NCBI RefSeq assembly: GCF_004799645.1
Contig: NZ_CP031306.1
Span: 744,001 to 808,000, forward strand
Direction: 5' to 3'
Origin: Natronorubrum bangense
GTDB taxonomy: Archaea; Halobacteriota; Halobacteria; Halobacteriales; Natrialbaceae
DNA length: 64,000 bases
The translations under genes were made by a program, and so were the position numbers. Position 1 is the stretch's first letter. Each line of letters opens with the position of its first letter. The notes beneath the pieces are model-generated. The model searched no databases. It was not told the origin of the DNA and saw nothing but the letters and a program-made list of their open reading frames with translations. This document shows positions 9,392 through 17,344 of this stretch, in pieces.

Positions 9392-10030
9392 ATGGAACGT
9401 CGAACACTGTTGACCGCAGTTGCAGGCATGCTAGTTGTGAGTGCAGGCTGTACCAGTCTCGGATCGGACGGAAACGGAGACGGAGACGAAGACGGAGACG
9501 AAGATGAGTCGACAAGCGAGAACGGAGACGACGCGGAGTTGAGCGAATCAGAGCTGCTCGAGCAGTTCCAGGCAACCCTCGAAGATCGCGGATTCGAACA
9601 GGTAGACATAGCGCCTGTCGACGACGGACTCGAGCTAGGATACGATGCGAGCGGAACCTCGGACGACAACGTCGCCACCGAGATCGAGCTGATTACGGAC
9701 GGCTACACGACGACCATCGAAAGTGGCTCGTCGACGGCGTACCTCGAGGCGACTGCGTACGATCCGGAAGACGGAGAGATGGTCGATTACTTTACGATCG
9801 AAACCGAGTGGGTCGAAGCGTACCTCGACGAAAATCTCGAGTGGCCCGAGTTGCTCTCTCGCATAGCGGAGACGTTCGTGTCGACGGAACCGGTTGACGA
9901 TGCGGAAGACGGGGACGACGGGGACGAGCAAGAAGAAGACGAAAACGGGGACGAGCAAGACGGTGACGAAGACGGAAGCGAGGACGAGAGCAACGAAAGC
10001 GACGAGGACACCGACGAAGACGACGAGTAG
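9392..10030 (+). CDS. acidic lipoprotein, function unknown
   Basis: 212 residues. The signal MERRTLLTAVAGMLVVSAGC has a lipobox ending at C20, so the protein is probably lipid-anchored outside the cell. Asp/Glu-rich linkers flank a compact middle domain at about residues 48-165 (SELLEQFQATLEDRGFEQV through the VEAYLDENLEWPELL block). The last 45 residues are almost entirely D, E, G and N. The middle domain was not recognised. The next gene starts 7 bases after the stop, so the two were probably co-transcribed. Confidence 0.8.
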   Translation: MERRTLLTAVAGMLVVSAGCTSLGSDGNGDGDEDGDEDESTSENGDDAELSESELLEQFQATLEDRGFEQVDIAPVDDGLELGYDASGTSDDNVATEIELITDGYTTTIESGSSTAYLEATAYDPEDGEMVDYFTIETEWVEAYLDENLEWPELLSRIAETFVSTEPVDDAEDGDDGDEQEEDENGDEQDGDEDGSEDESNESDEDTDEDDE

Positions 10031-10036
10031 CGTCGA

Positions 10037-10820
10037 ATGACTCCGCTGATACTGTTGGGAGTTGGATCGAGCGGTTCCCAGTCATTGCTCTCGGATGTCG
10101 ACCCAGTCCTCGAGCGCCGGCTACTCGTCGGAGCCGTGGCTGGCATCGTTCCGGGGGCCGTCCTGTCGACGGTCGTCGATCCGTGGCTGTTGGGCCTGCT
10201 TCTCGGGCCGGTTCTCGGACTACTGTACGGGCTTGGCTTCGAATTACTCGAAAAGTCGGCGCTAACGCACGCTGTCGGCGCGGCGGCGATGAGTATTCCT
10301 GCCTGGTTGCTCGTCTACAGAGATACAGCGAGAGTGCCTCGGGGCTTGACCTCGAGGGTGAATCGGGTAAGCTATATGATACGTCCCGCCGTATTGATGA
10401 GTGCAGTTGCGAAGGATGCGACACCTCTCAAAACCCGCATCCTTGACGTGGTGAGACGGGTGTTGTCGGGTCGTGGTGGAGCGACCGACCCTCACGGACG
10501 CACCGGGCGTTCGGGTGTTACTTCCAGCCGCCCCATCTCGGGAAGGTCGGGGGGATTGAATTTACCTGCGACGGCACGACCCGTTTTGGGACGTGCGGTC
10601 AAAACGGTGAATCCTCGGGGCTTGTCCCCGAGGTACTTCACGTTCTTGGACTCTCCTTGGTTCGGACGGGACAGCAGGCGTGGACGCTCGATGAGATCAC
10701 GACCGTCCTTCCCACGCTCGCGACGTGGATGGGGCGGGAGCGGTGTTCGGTGTCTTGGTGGCGCTGACGTCGGCGACGTTCGACGCGCACTACGGCCGCG
10801 TACCGCGGGAGGATGTTGAT
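10037..10820 (+). pseudogene. small membrane protein gene split by a mini-element and a frameshift
   Basis: The frame begins MTPLILLGVGSSGSQSLL and runs through three hydrophobic segments to WLLVYRDTA at about 10330. A palindrome-bounded insert (10331-10641) follows. Coding resumes directly after the insert as VLGLSLVRTGQQAWTLDEI and continues to ATWMG. At the G run 10731-10734 one base appears to be missing; adding one G restores GAGAVFGVLVALTSATFD, another membrane segment. Read through both lesions, the product would be a protein of about 160 residues with four membrane helices. It sits 7 bases after the lipoprotein gene and was probably its partner. The C-terminal end beyond about 10820 is unclear because a second small element starts there. 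Confidence 0.7.
10331..10641 (+). mobile_element. palindrome-associated non-autonomous element (IS605/IS1341-derived)
   Basis: About 311 bp with no transposase. The left end AGAGTGCCTCGGGG and its hairpin match the left end of the complete IS at about 14996. The right end is a hairpin CCTCGGGG/CCCCGAGG followed by TACTTCAC. The interior (AAGCTATATGAT, ACACCTCTCAAAACCCGC, CCCGTTTTGGGACGTGCGG and others) is shared almost base for base with the element at 55921-56331. This is the structure of the palindrome-associated elements described in haloarchaea, which are moved by a related IS. It interrupts the gene at 10037. Confidence 0.8.
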
Positions 10821-10826
10821 CAGCCC

Positions 10827-10965
10827 GTGAACCGCCTCGAGGTCACGTGGTTCGAGACGCGGAGCGTCTCGTCATCAAGCGAGACCTATGGTCTCGCGGA
10901 CCTTGCGAATCTCCGATTCGCTCAGTCACGAGAGACGGAGTCTCTCGAACGACCCCGAGGCACTC
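10827..10965 (-). mobile_element. 139-bp minimal IS-end element carrying four nested hairpins
   Basis: On the minus strand it reads GAGTGCCTCGGGGTC at one side (the IS left-end flank) and CCTCGAGGCGGTTCAC at the other (the IS right-end flank), so it is a single end palindrome with nothing else of the IS. Where the normal palindrome has a 5-base loop, this copy holds four tandem stem-loops: 10853-10871 (8-bp stem, loop GGA), 10879-10897 (8 bp, loop TAT), 10905-10921 (7 bp, loop TCC) and 10929-10947 (8 bp, loop GGA). Spacers are 7 to 8 bases. It lies at the 3' end of the exported-protein gene that starts at 11176. Confidence 0.75.
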
Positions 10966-11176
10966 GCCTTGCATCGCCTGTAGAACTACTGCTGGTCTCT
11001 CCCCTCTGCCCGCCAGTTCCGCTCGTGGTCGTGCCGGTCCGACTCGGTGTCGCGGAGCCGGTTCCGGACAGCCCAAACACGAGTGCGCTCACGGCGAGCA
11101 GCCCCTTCGTCACGAGAGAGCGTCGTGTTTCGGTCGTTTCGTCGGTCGGTGTTCTGTGGCTATCGTTTATCGTCAT
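10922..11176 (-). CDS. small exported protein, 3' end altered by an element
   Basis: Starts MTINDSHRTPTDETTETRR; the RRSLVTKGLLAVSALVFGLSG stretch is a twin-arginine-like signal followed by a Ser/Thr/Gly-rich segment. The last 15 or so residues (VPRGRSRDSVSRD) are encoded inside the mini-element at 10827-10965, so the native C-terminus has been replaced. The upstream ATG at 11245 would add 23 residues before the signal and is less likely. The mature part is too short and simple to assign. Confidence 0.55.
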   Translation of the reverse strand: MTINDSHRTPTDETTETRRSLVTKGLLAVSALVFGLSGTGSATPSRTGTTTSGTGGQRGETSSSSTGDARRVPRGRSRDSVSRD

Positions 11177-11361
11177 CACTCGAGGCAAGACGCTTCTGGT
11201 CCTGTCATACGTCGGCTCACCATCGATTGGTTCGAACAGTATCACAGCGTGACTTGCCTCACTCGGAGAAAGAGTGATATGAACTTATATTCGAATGGAA
11301 GATACACACACTAAATTCGGGTGTACTTCTCGGTTCTTCCCGATACGAAGCGGTAATTCGA

Positions 11362-11529
11362 TCACTCGACGTCGGAAAGCAACACGGCACACGTCGAGCT
11401 GACCCATGCGTCTTGGTCGTGTATGTCGTAGATGACCGTCCCGTCGTTAATCGTGTGGTAGGCCCCAATGTGGGCGTTGGGACCGTTCGGTTCGGCGTCG
11501 CGTGGCTGGTTCGGAGTGTGGTTAGACAT
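11362..11529 (-). CDS. small haloarchaeal protein, DUF7331-like
   Basis: 55 residues starting MSNHTPNQPRDAEPNGPN. The core GAYHTINDGTVIYDIHDQDAWVSS followed by CAVLL matches the compact haloarchaeal family with a conserved Ala-Trp and late Cys. A longer frame starting at 11613 adds 28 residues that do not look native. The function of the family is unknown. Its size and lack of a signal suggest a cytoplasmic protein. It is the same strand and just downstream of the large sensor gene. Confidence 0.65.
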   Translation of the reverse strand: MSNHTPNQPRDAEPNGPNAHIGAYHTINDGTVIYDIHDQDAWVSSTCAVLLSDVE

Positions 11530-11745
11530 GGTGGTGGTCTTCGGCAGGAATGCCGACTGGTTCGGACAGGGCGTGTCACGGACACTGAGTTTCGATACAG
11601 GCGCGTTCGACACGGGTTCGTCCGCTATACTAGTAGAGGGCTCTCAACTGCAAGAACGCGGTGCCGAACTATGTGAACTCGTCTCACCTAGCTACGTGGG
11701 CCGGTGACACTTTGAATGTCGATACAACCCAACCGGGTCCCATCG

Positions 11746-14700
11746 CTACTGTGAGTCGAGGAACGCCGACAGCAGACTCCAGATCCCTTTCCGGAGGTGC
11801 TGGTGGAGCGTCGACGAGGAGATACCCATCGACTCAGCGAGTTCTTCGGCAGTGATCTCTCGTGGCCAGTCGTAGTAGCCGGCGAAGTACGCCGACTCAA
11901 GCGCCGCCCGTTGCTTTTCAGTGAGACTTTCCGCGGTGGATTCGCGGAACTCCTCGGCCGAGAGGACGGTGCGTTCACGCTCGCGCTTGGCCACGAGTTC
12001 AACGTTCGAGAAGGCGCTTTCCACGGTGTTCACGATATCGCGGACGTTTGCTGTCTGTGGCGCCTCGAAAACGATCGTTCCCTTACCGTTTGCTGCCTGG
12101 GCGGATCGAAGCGTCGCACCCGCCTCAAGCGCGAGTTGGACCGTCGATTGGGGGGCCACCGACTGGGGAACGAACCTGTCGTCTCGCTCGGCGACTGCGC
12201 GCGCGTCTTCGATCCCATCGAACCCCTTGGCGGCTTCGAGAACGGTATCCGGCTCCGCTCCCTCGACAGTGTGGTCGTTGATGACTCTCCCCTCCGCGAT
12301 TGGGACTGAGCGTTCGAACCGAAACCGGCAGTCGAGATCAGCGGTCACCCGCGAATAAAACACCGACGGATCGCTCATGGTGAACTCGAGTTCCACGACA
12401 GTGTCCGAGACGAGCATCGACCGGTTACGAATCGCGTTTATTGCGAAGCCAGTCATCTTCCCGAACGACTCGAGGACCTCGGCCGCTTTGTTATTGAAGA
12501 CGGCTTCGCGGACGCTGTTTACCACGAGGATCCCGAAGAGATGGTCGCCGTACAGCAACGGGATCGCCGCGATGGTTTCGACGTCCTCGGGGAACTCATC
12601 GTCGGTTCCCGATTGCTCGTTGCCCGTCTGCTGGTACTGGCGGATGATCTGAACCGTTCCCGTCTCGATCGCCCGTGCGACGGTTCCGTTTGCGACGCTC
12701 GAGAGCGGCAGTTTGTTGACCGTCTCGAGGTAGCCGTCTTCGACACCGCTCCCGACGCTCGCGATGATATGATCACCAGTACCCTCGACGTCACCAATCC
12801 ACGCGCTCCGATAGTGCTCGGACTGGGCCAGCCGATCACAGATCGTTCGCTCGAGTTCCGATCTCGTAGTCGTCTTGATGAGTTGTTCTCCGGTCTTTTT
12901 GAACAGTGAGTTGATCCGAACCATCGTCTCGAGTTGATCGTGCTGCTGATGCAGTTCGCGTTTCTGGGCTTGCAGGAGTCGACGACGCTCTGCCCGGCTA
13001 ATGGCCGTTGCCATGCTCATTGAGAGCATCTCTGCGAGGTGCACGTCTCGATCATCGAACTCCTCGTGTGATCGAACGACAACAGTGAGAACGCCGTCCG
13101 ACCCGATCGGGACGTGAAAGCTCGGATTTTCGAACACCGACGGATCATCTGACTCCGTGACCGTCGCGGTGTTGGCTAGCGTTCGTTCGTCCCTGAACGC
13201 CCGCCCAGCAAGCGTGGCCTCGAGGTCGTAGGCTGTACGTGACTCGAGCAGCGCGTCTGCCCCGTCGGTCATGGCCACTCGTTCGAGTTGGTTCGTATCC
13301 GAATCGAACAGTCGAACGCAGCCAACCTCGAAGCCGAGCACGTTATCGACCGCTTCGGTACCGATCTGGGCAATCTCCGCACGTGAATCCGCAGGTATCA
13401 GTTCACGCGAGACCTCGGTGAGCGACTCGAGTTGGCGTTCCTGTGCTTTTGCCTCGCTGATGTCACGGACGATACAGATCGACCCCCCGTCGGCGAGCGG
13501 GGCGAGCGAGAGTTCCTGTGGGACCGTCGAGCCGTCGGCGCGCAGTCCGACCGCGTCGCCGCGCCAGCCGTCCCGTTCCGAAACGATCGAGAGGACATCG
13601 GACTCGAATCGCTCGACCTCATCGTCCGGATAGAGACGGTTCCAGGACGTTCCGACGAGTTGCTCGGGACTGTCGTACCCGTAAAGCGCGGCGAGGGAGT
13701 CGTTCACGTAGTTGAACGTCCCGTGTTCGTCGGCGATTCCGATTCCGTCGGTCGCTGCGTCCATGGCCGTCGACCGATCATCGACGGTTTGCTCGGCCGC
13801 GAGGGTGTCGAAAGCTATCTGCACCGTCGACGCCAGCACGCTGACCAGCTCCTGAAGCGACGAGTCGATGTCATCCGTCGTGGATCCGACACCGAGGAGG
13901 CCGTAGTCATCCAACGGAACCAGCAGCCGCGTCTCGAGAGGCATCCTCGGGTGTGCCGCGTTCGACACCGTATCGTACTCTTCGACCAGCCTCGACTCGC
14001 CCCGTTCGAAGACGTCCATCTCGACGGTTCCCGCTCGAATCGGATCCATCGCCCCGGTCGCGTCGTCGGCCAGGGAGGCAACCCGCTCGCTCACAGCCAG
14101 TGGCCGGAGGGCATGGTCATTAGCCGTCCAGATCGTCGTCAGCGATCGATCGAGCACTGCGCCAGTGAGTTCGACGGCGATCTCGGCGACGTCGGTCTCA
14201 GTCTCGGCGAGCAACAGTTCTCGGCTCGCTTCGCCGAGAGCCGCGAGTTGTTCCTCGTACTCTTTCCGTTCGGAGACGTCCCGGACGTTCGCAAGCACGT
14301 GGTGTCGGCCGTCGATCTCGATCGGCGACGCCGATACTTCCATTGGTACCCGCTTCCCCTCGCGCGTCTCACAGTCGAGTTCGTCCGTCCAGCCACTTCG
14401 CTGCTCGAGGTCGCGGGTGGTCAACTCCTGAAACCGCGACGGCTCGTAGGGGAAGATATCTGTTGGCTCGAGTGACAACAGCTCCGCACAGGAGTAGTCG
14501 AGCAACTCACAGAGACGTGGGTTGCATTCGGTGATCTCGTCGTTCTCTGGATCGAACACCACGATACCGTCGTTCGAGTGCTCGAAAGTTTTCTCGAGGA
14601 CGGCTCCGGTCTCTTGGAGTTCAGACTCCCGTTCGTGTCGATCAGCTGCGTCGCGTACGGTCACGGTGAAAAACTGCCGATCGTCGTGTCTGGTTTCCGT

Positions 14701-14995
14701 GACGACAATTGAGACGGGAACCTCCTGACCAGCTTTACCGAGGAGGGTGAGTTCGGTCGGGCTACTGCCGGCAGTCGCAAGCGCTCGAACGTCTTCGAGC
14801 GGTTCAGTCCGTTCTTCGGGAAAGAGACGATCGATCGGGTGGTCAATCAACTCGTCGGGACCGTAGCCGAGAAGATCTGTGACGTACGGATTAAAAAAAG
14901 ATGATCGTCCCGGTTGTATCGATGGCGACGATCCCGTTTGCGACGTCGTCGACTACTGGCTTGAAAAATAGATCGTCTACAGAAAAAGCAGGCCG
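11746..14995 (-). pseudogene. PAS/GAF sensor with bacterio-opsin activator HTH_10 domain, 5' end disrupted
   Basis: An intact frame from 14850 encodes 1034 residues: PAS near 80-200 (SNDGIVVFDPENDEITECNP), GAF 205-350, PAS 365-480, two further GAF-like domains, then a bacterio-opsin activator region and a C-terminal HTH_10 (LTEKQRAALESAYFAGYYDWPRE, AELAESMGISSSTLHQHLR). The frame starts in the middle of an N-terminal PAS domain. Bases 14851-14995 encode the missing start of that PAS (VVDDVANGIVAIDTTG, then FFNPYVTDLLGYGPDE), but an A7 run at 14893-14899 throws the frame off by one. Before that, a complete IS (14996-16967) separates the domain from its first seven codons and promoter at 16968-17025. 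A shorter product from 14850 or an internal start could still be made. The family are intracellular regulators that sense redox, light or metabolites. Confidence 0.75.
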
Positions 14996-15039
14996 AGTGC
15001 CTCGGGGCTTGACCCCGAGGGTGAAGGCCGTAAGCTCCG

Positions 15040-15438
15040 CTAAACGTGTTCCGTTCGCTCAATATACTGTTCAATCGTCTCACTCGACACTGTGCCTGCC
15101 GTCCCAACGTAGTACGACTCTTCCCAGAACCCACCACCCCACAAGTAGCTCTCCAAAAACGATTCGTGCTGTTCCCACATCTTCCGCGCCGTGATGCTCT
15201 TGACCGTTCGCACAATCTTACTCGGTGCGTGCTTCGGATGCGCGGACAGGAACAAGTGTACGTGGTCAGGAGATATGTGCAACGATTGTAGGTCATAGTC
15301 GTACTCATTGCACACCTTCTGGAAACACTCATCCAACGAATCCTCAATTGGTTCCAGTATCGCGTGGCGGTATTTCGGACACCACACGAAGTGGTAGTTG
15401 ACGTTGTACACTGTGTGGTTCGACCGCTTCTCCCCCAT
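15040..15438 (-). CDS. tnpA: IS200-like Y1 transposase TnpA
   Basis: 132 residues, the usual size. NVNYHFVWCPKYRHAIL near the N-terminus, the HUH metal motif in SPDHVHLFLSAHP, and a C-terminal catalytic tyrosine in TVSSETIEQYIE are the marks of Y1 HUH single-strand transposases. These cut and rejoin single-stranded DNA at the palindromic element ends. The ATG at 15438 (MGEKRSNHT) is preferred over one 8 codons upstream. The enzyme may also mobilise the defective copies at 10331, 10827 and 55921, which share its end palindrome. Confidence 0.92.
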   Translation of the reverse strand: MGEKRSNHTVYNVNYHFVWCPKYRHAILEPIEDSLDECFQKVCNEYDYDLQSLHISPDHVHLFLSAHPKHAPSKIVRTVKSITARKMWEQHESFLESYLWGGGFWEESYYVGTAGTVSSETIEQYIERTEHV

Positions 15439-15466
15439 ATTGGACACACCACACCGATACACATAA

Positions 15467-15485
15467 GTATATCCAAAGGATATAC
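15467..15485. promoter_or_regulatory. palindromic operator between tnpA and the DUF2080-tnpB genes
   Basis: GTATATCC-AAA-GGATATAC is a perfect 8-bp inverted repeat in the 53 bases between the divergent start codons. It overlaps TATA-like sequence for both directions. Its position suggests an operator that turns both promoters down, perhaps bound by the small AbrB-like protein beside it. Confidence 0.5.
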
Positions 15486-15491
15486 ACAGAT

Positions 15492-15647
15492 ATGGTGAAT
15501 CGCTTTGAAATAGACGGCGAAGAAGTTCTCGACGGAGAGGTCAAGCCGTTCGGGAACAGCGCTCACGTCACTGTCCCAAAACGCTGGCGTGGCGCGGACG
15601 TGAAAGTCGTTCGCACCTCAGAACCTACCGAACAAGACGAAGAATGA
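15492..15647 (+). CDS. DUF2080 transposon-encoded protein (AbrB-like)
   Basis: 51 residues: MVNRFEIDGEEVLDGEV, then KPFGNSAHVTVPKRW and GADVKVVRTSE. The G-N-S-A-H-V-x-V-P-K core resembles the swapped-hairpin AbrB/SpoVT fold, which binds DNA. DUF2080 genes are regular companions of tnpB in haloarchaeal IS605-type elements. Its stop overlaps the tnpB start (ATGA at 15644-15647), so translation is coupled. A role in regulating transposase expression is inferred from the fold and the palindrome upstream. Confidence 0.8.
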   Translation: MVNRFEIDGEEVLDGEVKPFGNSAHVTVPKRWRGADVKVVRTSEPTEQDEE

Positions 15648-16924
15648 CAACCCAAGAGCCGACTCTCGTGAAAACGCTGGACTTCCAACTCGACATCCAG
15701 AGTGACAACGAGAGTCTGCTCAAAGATGCCACCCTCGAAGCCCGCTGGGTGTACAACGAAACCATCCGCCTCGCCAAAGAAGGTGTGGACTGGGACGACA
15801 TTTCTCCTCGCCTCGAAGACGAGGCCGACCTCATCAAGAACACGACTCAACGCATCGTCTCCAAAGCCTTGGAAGCGATGGAGAATTACTACGACTACGA
15901 CGACTACAACATTCCCAGCCACACCAAAGATGGCGCGTACCCACTTCGAGCTAACTACGAGGAAGGCTACAACCTGTCGCTCACTGATGATGGAGAAGTG
16001 ACGTTTCGCATCAGCGCGAAACCCTACAACCACGTCAAAGGCATCCTCAAAGGTAGTGACGCCCACCTTGATTTGCTCAAGAACGCACTGACGAGCGATG
16101 AGTGGAAAGTCACGACCAGTGAAGCCCTGTGGCGCGAGGGAGAACCTGAACTTCACGTCAATATTCGCAACACCGAACGTACTGTGCGAGACAAGCAGGA
16201 CTCTCGGACGGTTATCGGTGTCGATGTGAACGAGGACAACGTGGCACTCACCGCACTCACAGAGGATGGTTTCGAGGATACGTTGGTTATCGACTTTCCC
16301 GAAATCAAGTTCGAGCGCCACCGCTATTTCACGATGCGAAAGCGCGTGCAGAACGCGGGTAAGGACAGCATCCACGACACGCTGGAAGGGCGTGAGGAAC
16401 GGTTTGTCCGTGACCGACTCCACAAAGTGAGCCGTCATATCGTGGAATGGAGTCAGCAGTTTGAGAACCCGTGCATCGTCTTTGAAGACCTCAAAGAGAT
16501 GCGCGACAGTATCGACTACGGCACGCGGATGAACCGACGCTTGCACCACCTTCCATTCCGCGCTCTCCAGTTTTATACGTCGTACAAGGCTGCGTTCGAG
16601 GGAATCCCCTCGGATTCGATTGACCCGTACAAGACGAGCCAGCGGTGCCCGTTGTGTGGGCACGCTGAACGGGCGAATCGGCGAAAGAAGCGGTTCAAAT
16701 GTAAGGGCTGTGGTCATCAAGACCACAGCGACCGTGGTGCAAGCGTCAACATCGCCGTGAAAGGCATCAAGAAGTATATGAGTTGGAATGTGCCTGCTCT
16801 CAACAGCCTTCCACAAGTTCGGAAGGTGCGACGGCAGGCATCGGGGCTTGTGGACAGCCCGACCGTGACCCACCCGACCGTTCGAGGCTACCCTGCCGAT
16901 GGTCAGGTGGGAGTATCTGATTAA
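15644..16924 (+). CDS. tnpB: RNA-guided nuclease TnpB (IS1341/IS605 OrfB)
   Basis: 426 residues, full length for the family. The RuvC-type catalytic residues are present: D194 in IGVDVNEDN, E281 in VFEDLKEM and D363 in HSDRGASVNIA. A four-cysteine zinc ribbon lies between (CPLC 335-338, CKGC 353-356). TnpB proteins use an RNA made from the right end of the element to cut matching DNA and so keep the element in place. The protein is cytoplasmic. It overlaps the preceding DUF2080 gene by 4 bases. All catalytic positions are intact, so activity is plausible. Confidence 0.92.
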   Translation: MTTQEPTLVKTLDFQLDIQSDNESLLKDATLEARWVYNETIRLAKEGVDWDDISPRLEDEADLIKNTTQRIVSKALEAMENYYDYDDYNIPSHTKDGAYPLRANYEEGYNLSLTDDGEVTFRISAKPYNHVKGILKGSDAHLDLLKNALTSDEWKVTTSEALWREGEPELHVNIRNTERTVRDKQDSRTVIGVDVNEDNVALTALTEDGFEDTLVIDFPEIKFERHRYFTMRKRVQNAGKDSIHDTLEGREERFVRDRLHKVSRHIVEWSQQFENPCIVFEDLKEMRDSIDYGTRMNRRLHHLPFRALQFYTSYKAAFEGIPSDSIDPYKTSQRCPLCGHAERANRRKKRFKCKGCGHQDHSDRGASVNIAVKGIKKYMSWNVPALNSLPQVRKVRRQASGLVDSPTVTHPTVRGYPADGQVGVSD

Positions 16925-16967
16925 ACCACGGGAAGAAGCCTCGGGGCTTGACCCCGAGGCGGTTCAC
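16800..16967 (+). ncRNA. predicted TnpB guide RNA (omega/reRNA) scaffold
   Basis: In characterised tnpB elements the guide RNA scaffold overlaps the 3' end of tnpB and ends at the element's right boundary, with the guide read from flanking DNA. Here the terminal stem (16939-16959) and CGGTTCAC fit that role. The guide would be the host sequence from 16968, GTGTGATGAGAGACTGG and on, which is the start of the interrupted sensor gene. The 5' limit is approximate. Sense transcripts overlapping IS1341-type tnpB 3' ends are known from Halobacterium. Confidence 0.55.
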
Positions 16968-17025
16968 GTGTGATGAGAGACTGGCCATAGTATCTATAAT
17001 AGAATACTTCAGCTTTATATATAAA
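16968..17025 (-). promoter_or_regulatory. orphan promoter and first 7 codons of the interrupted sensor gene
   Basis: On the minus strand an ATG at 16988 opens MASLSSH and then meets the IS end. A TATA-like TTTATATATAAA at 17014-17025 lies 26-37 bases upstream, the spacing of a leaderless archaeal promoter. Joined to 14995 the reading continues as RPAFSVDDLFFKPVVDDV. Confidence 0.6.
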
Positions 17026-17344
17026 GTAGATATATACATATCAATAAATCAAACTATCCTGGAAATAAGTCATAGCAATCGCGACAGCGTGTCCGGAGTC
17101 TCGTCCGTTTGGACACGGACGTCGTACATCGGTCGCTACCGATCGATTCTCATGCCGCCGCTGTTGACCTATTTGATTTTCTGCTATATCAAATATCAAA
17201 TCGAGAACTGTTTCGATTACCAACGGCGAGCACAGGGACTACCAAATGTGCCACCGCTATGGGCAAATTCACGATCCGAAAGATCATCCATCTAGCCGTA
17301 CTGTCAGCCTTACCTGTAATATATTTATTAAGTAAATAATATTT
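17026..17344. other. AT-rich intergenic stretch
   Basis: No gene seen. The sequence is distinctly AT-rich, with TATTTATTAAGTAAATAATA near 17322-17341 probably serving the DUF7344-receiver gene. Confidence 0.5.

Larger units (their letters stand above)
14996..16967 (+). mobile_element. complete IS200/IS605-family element (tnpA, DUF2080 gene, tnpB)
   Basis: About 1.97 kb. The left end starts near AGTGCCTCGGGG (14996, uncertain by 5 bases) with an 8-bp palindrome at 15000-15020. The right end has the same palindrome at 16939-16959 followed by CGGTTCAC ending at 16967. There is no inverted repeat at the termini and no target duplication, as expected for the family. tnpA is divergent from a 51-residue gene and tnpB, the IS605-type order. 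All three genes look intact, so the element may be active. It sits in codon 8 of the sensor gene that reads on the minus strand. Confidence 0.88.

Noticed and set aside
13432..14475. 347-codon plus-strand frame opposite the sensor gene
   Set aside because: Shadow of the minus-strand PAS/GAF protein; no motifs.
15563..16873. 436-codon open frame antisense to tnpB
   Set aside because: It mirrors the codon bias of tnpB and has no recognisable protein character.
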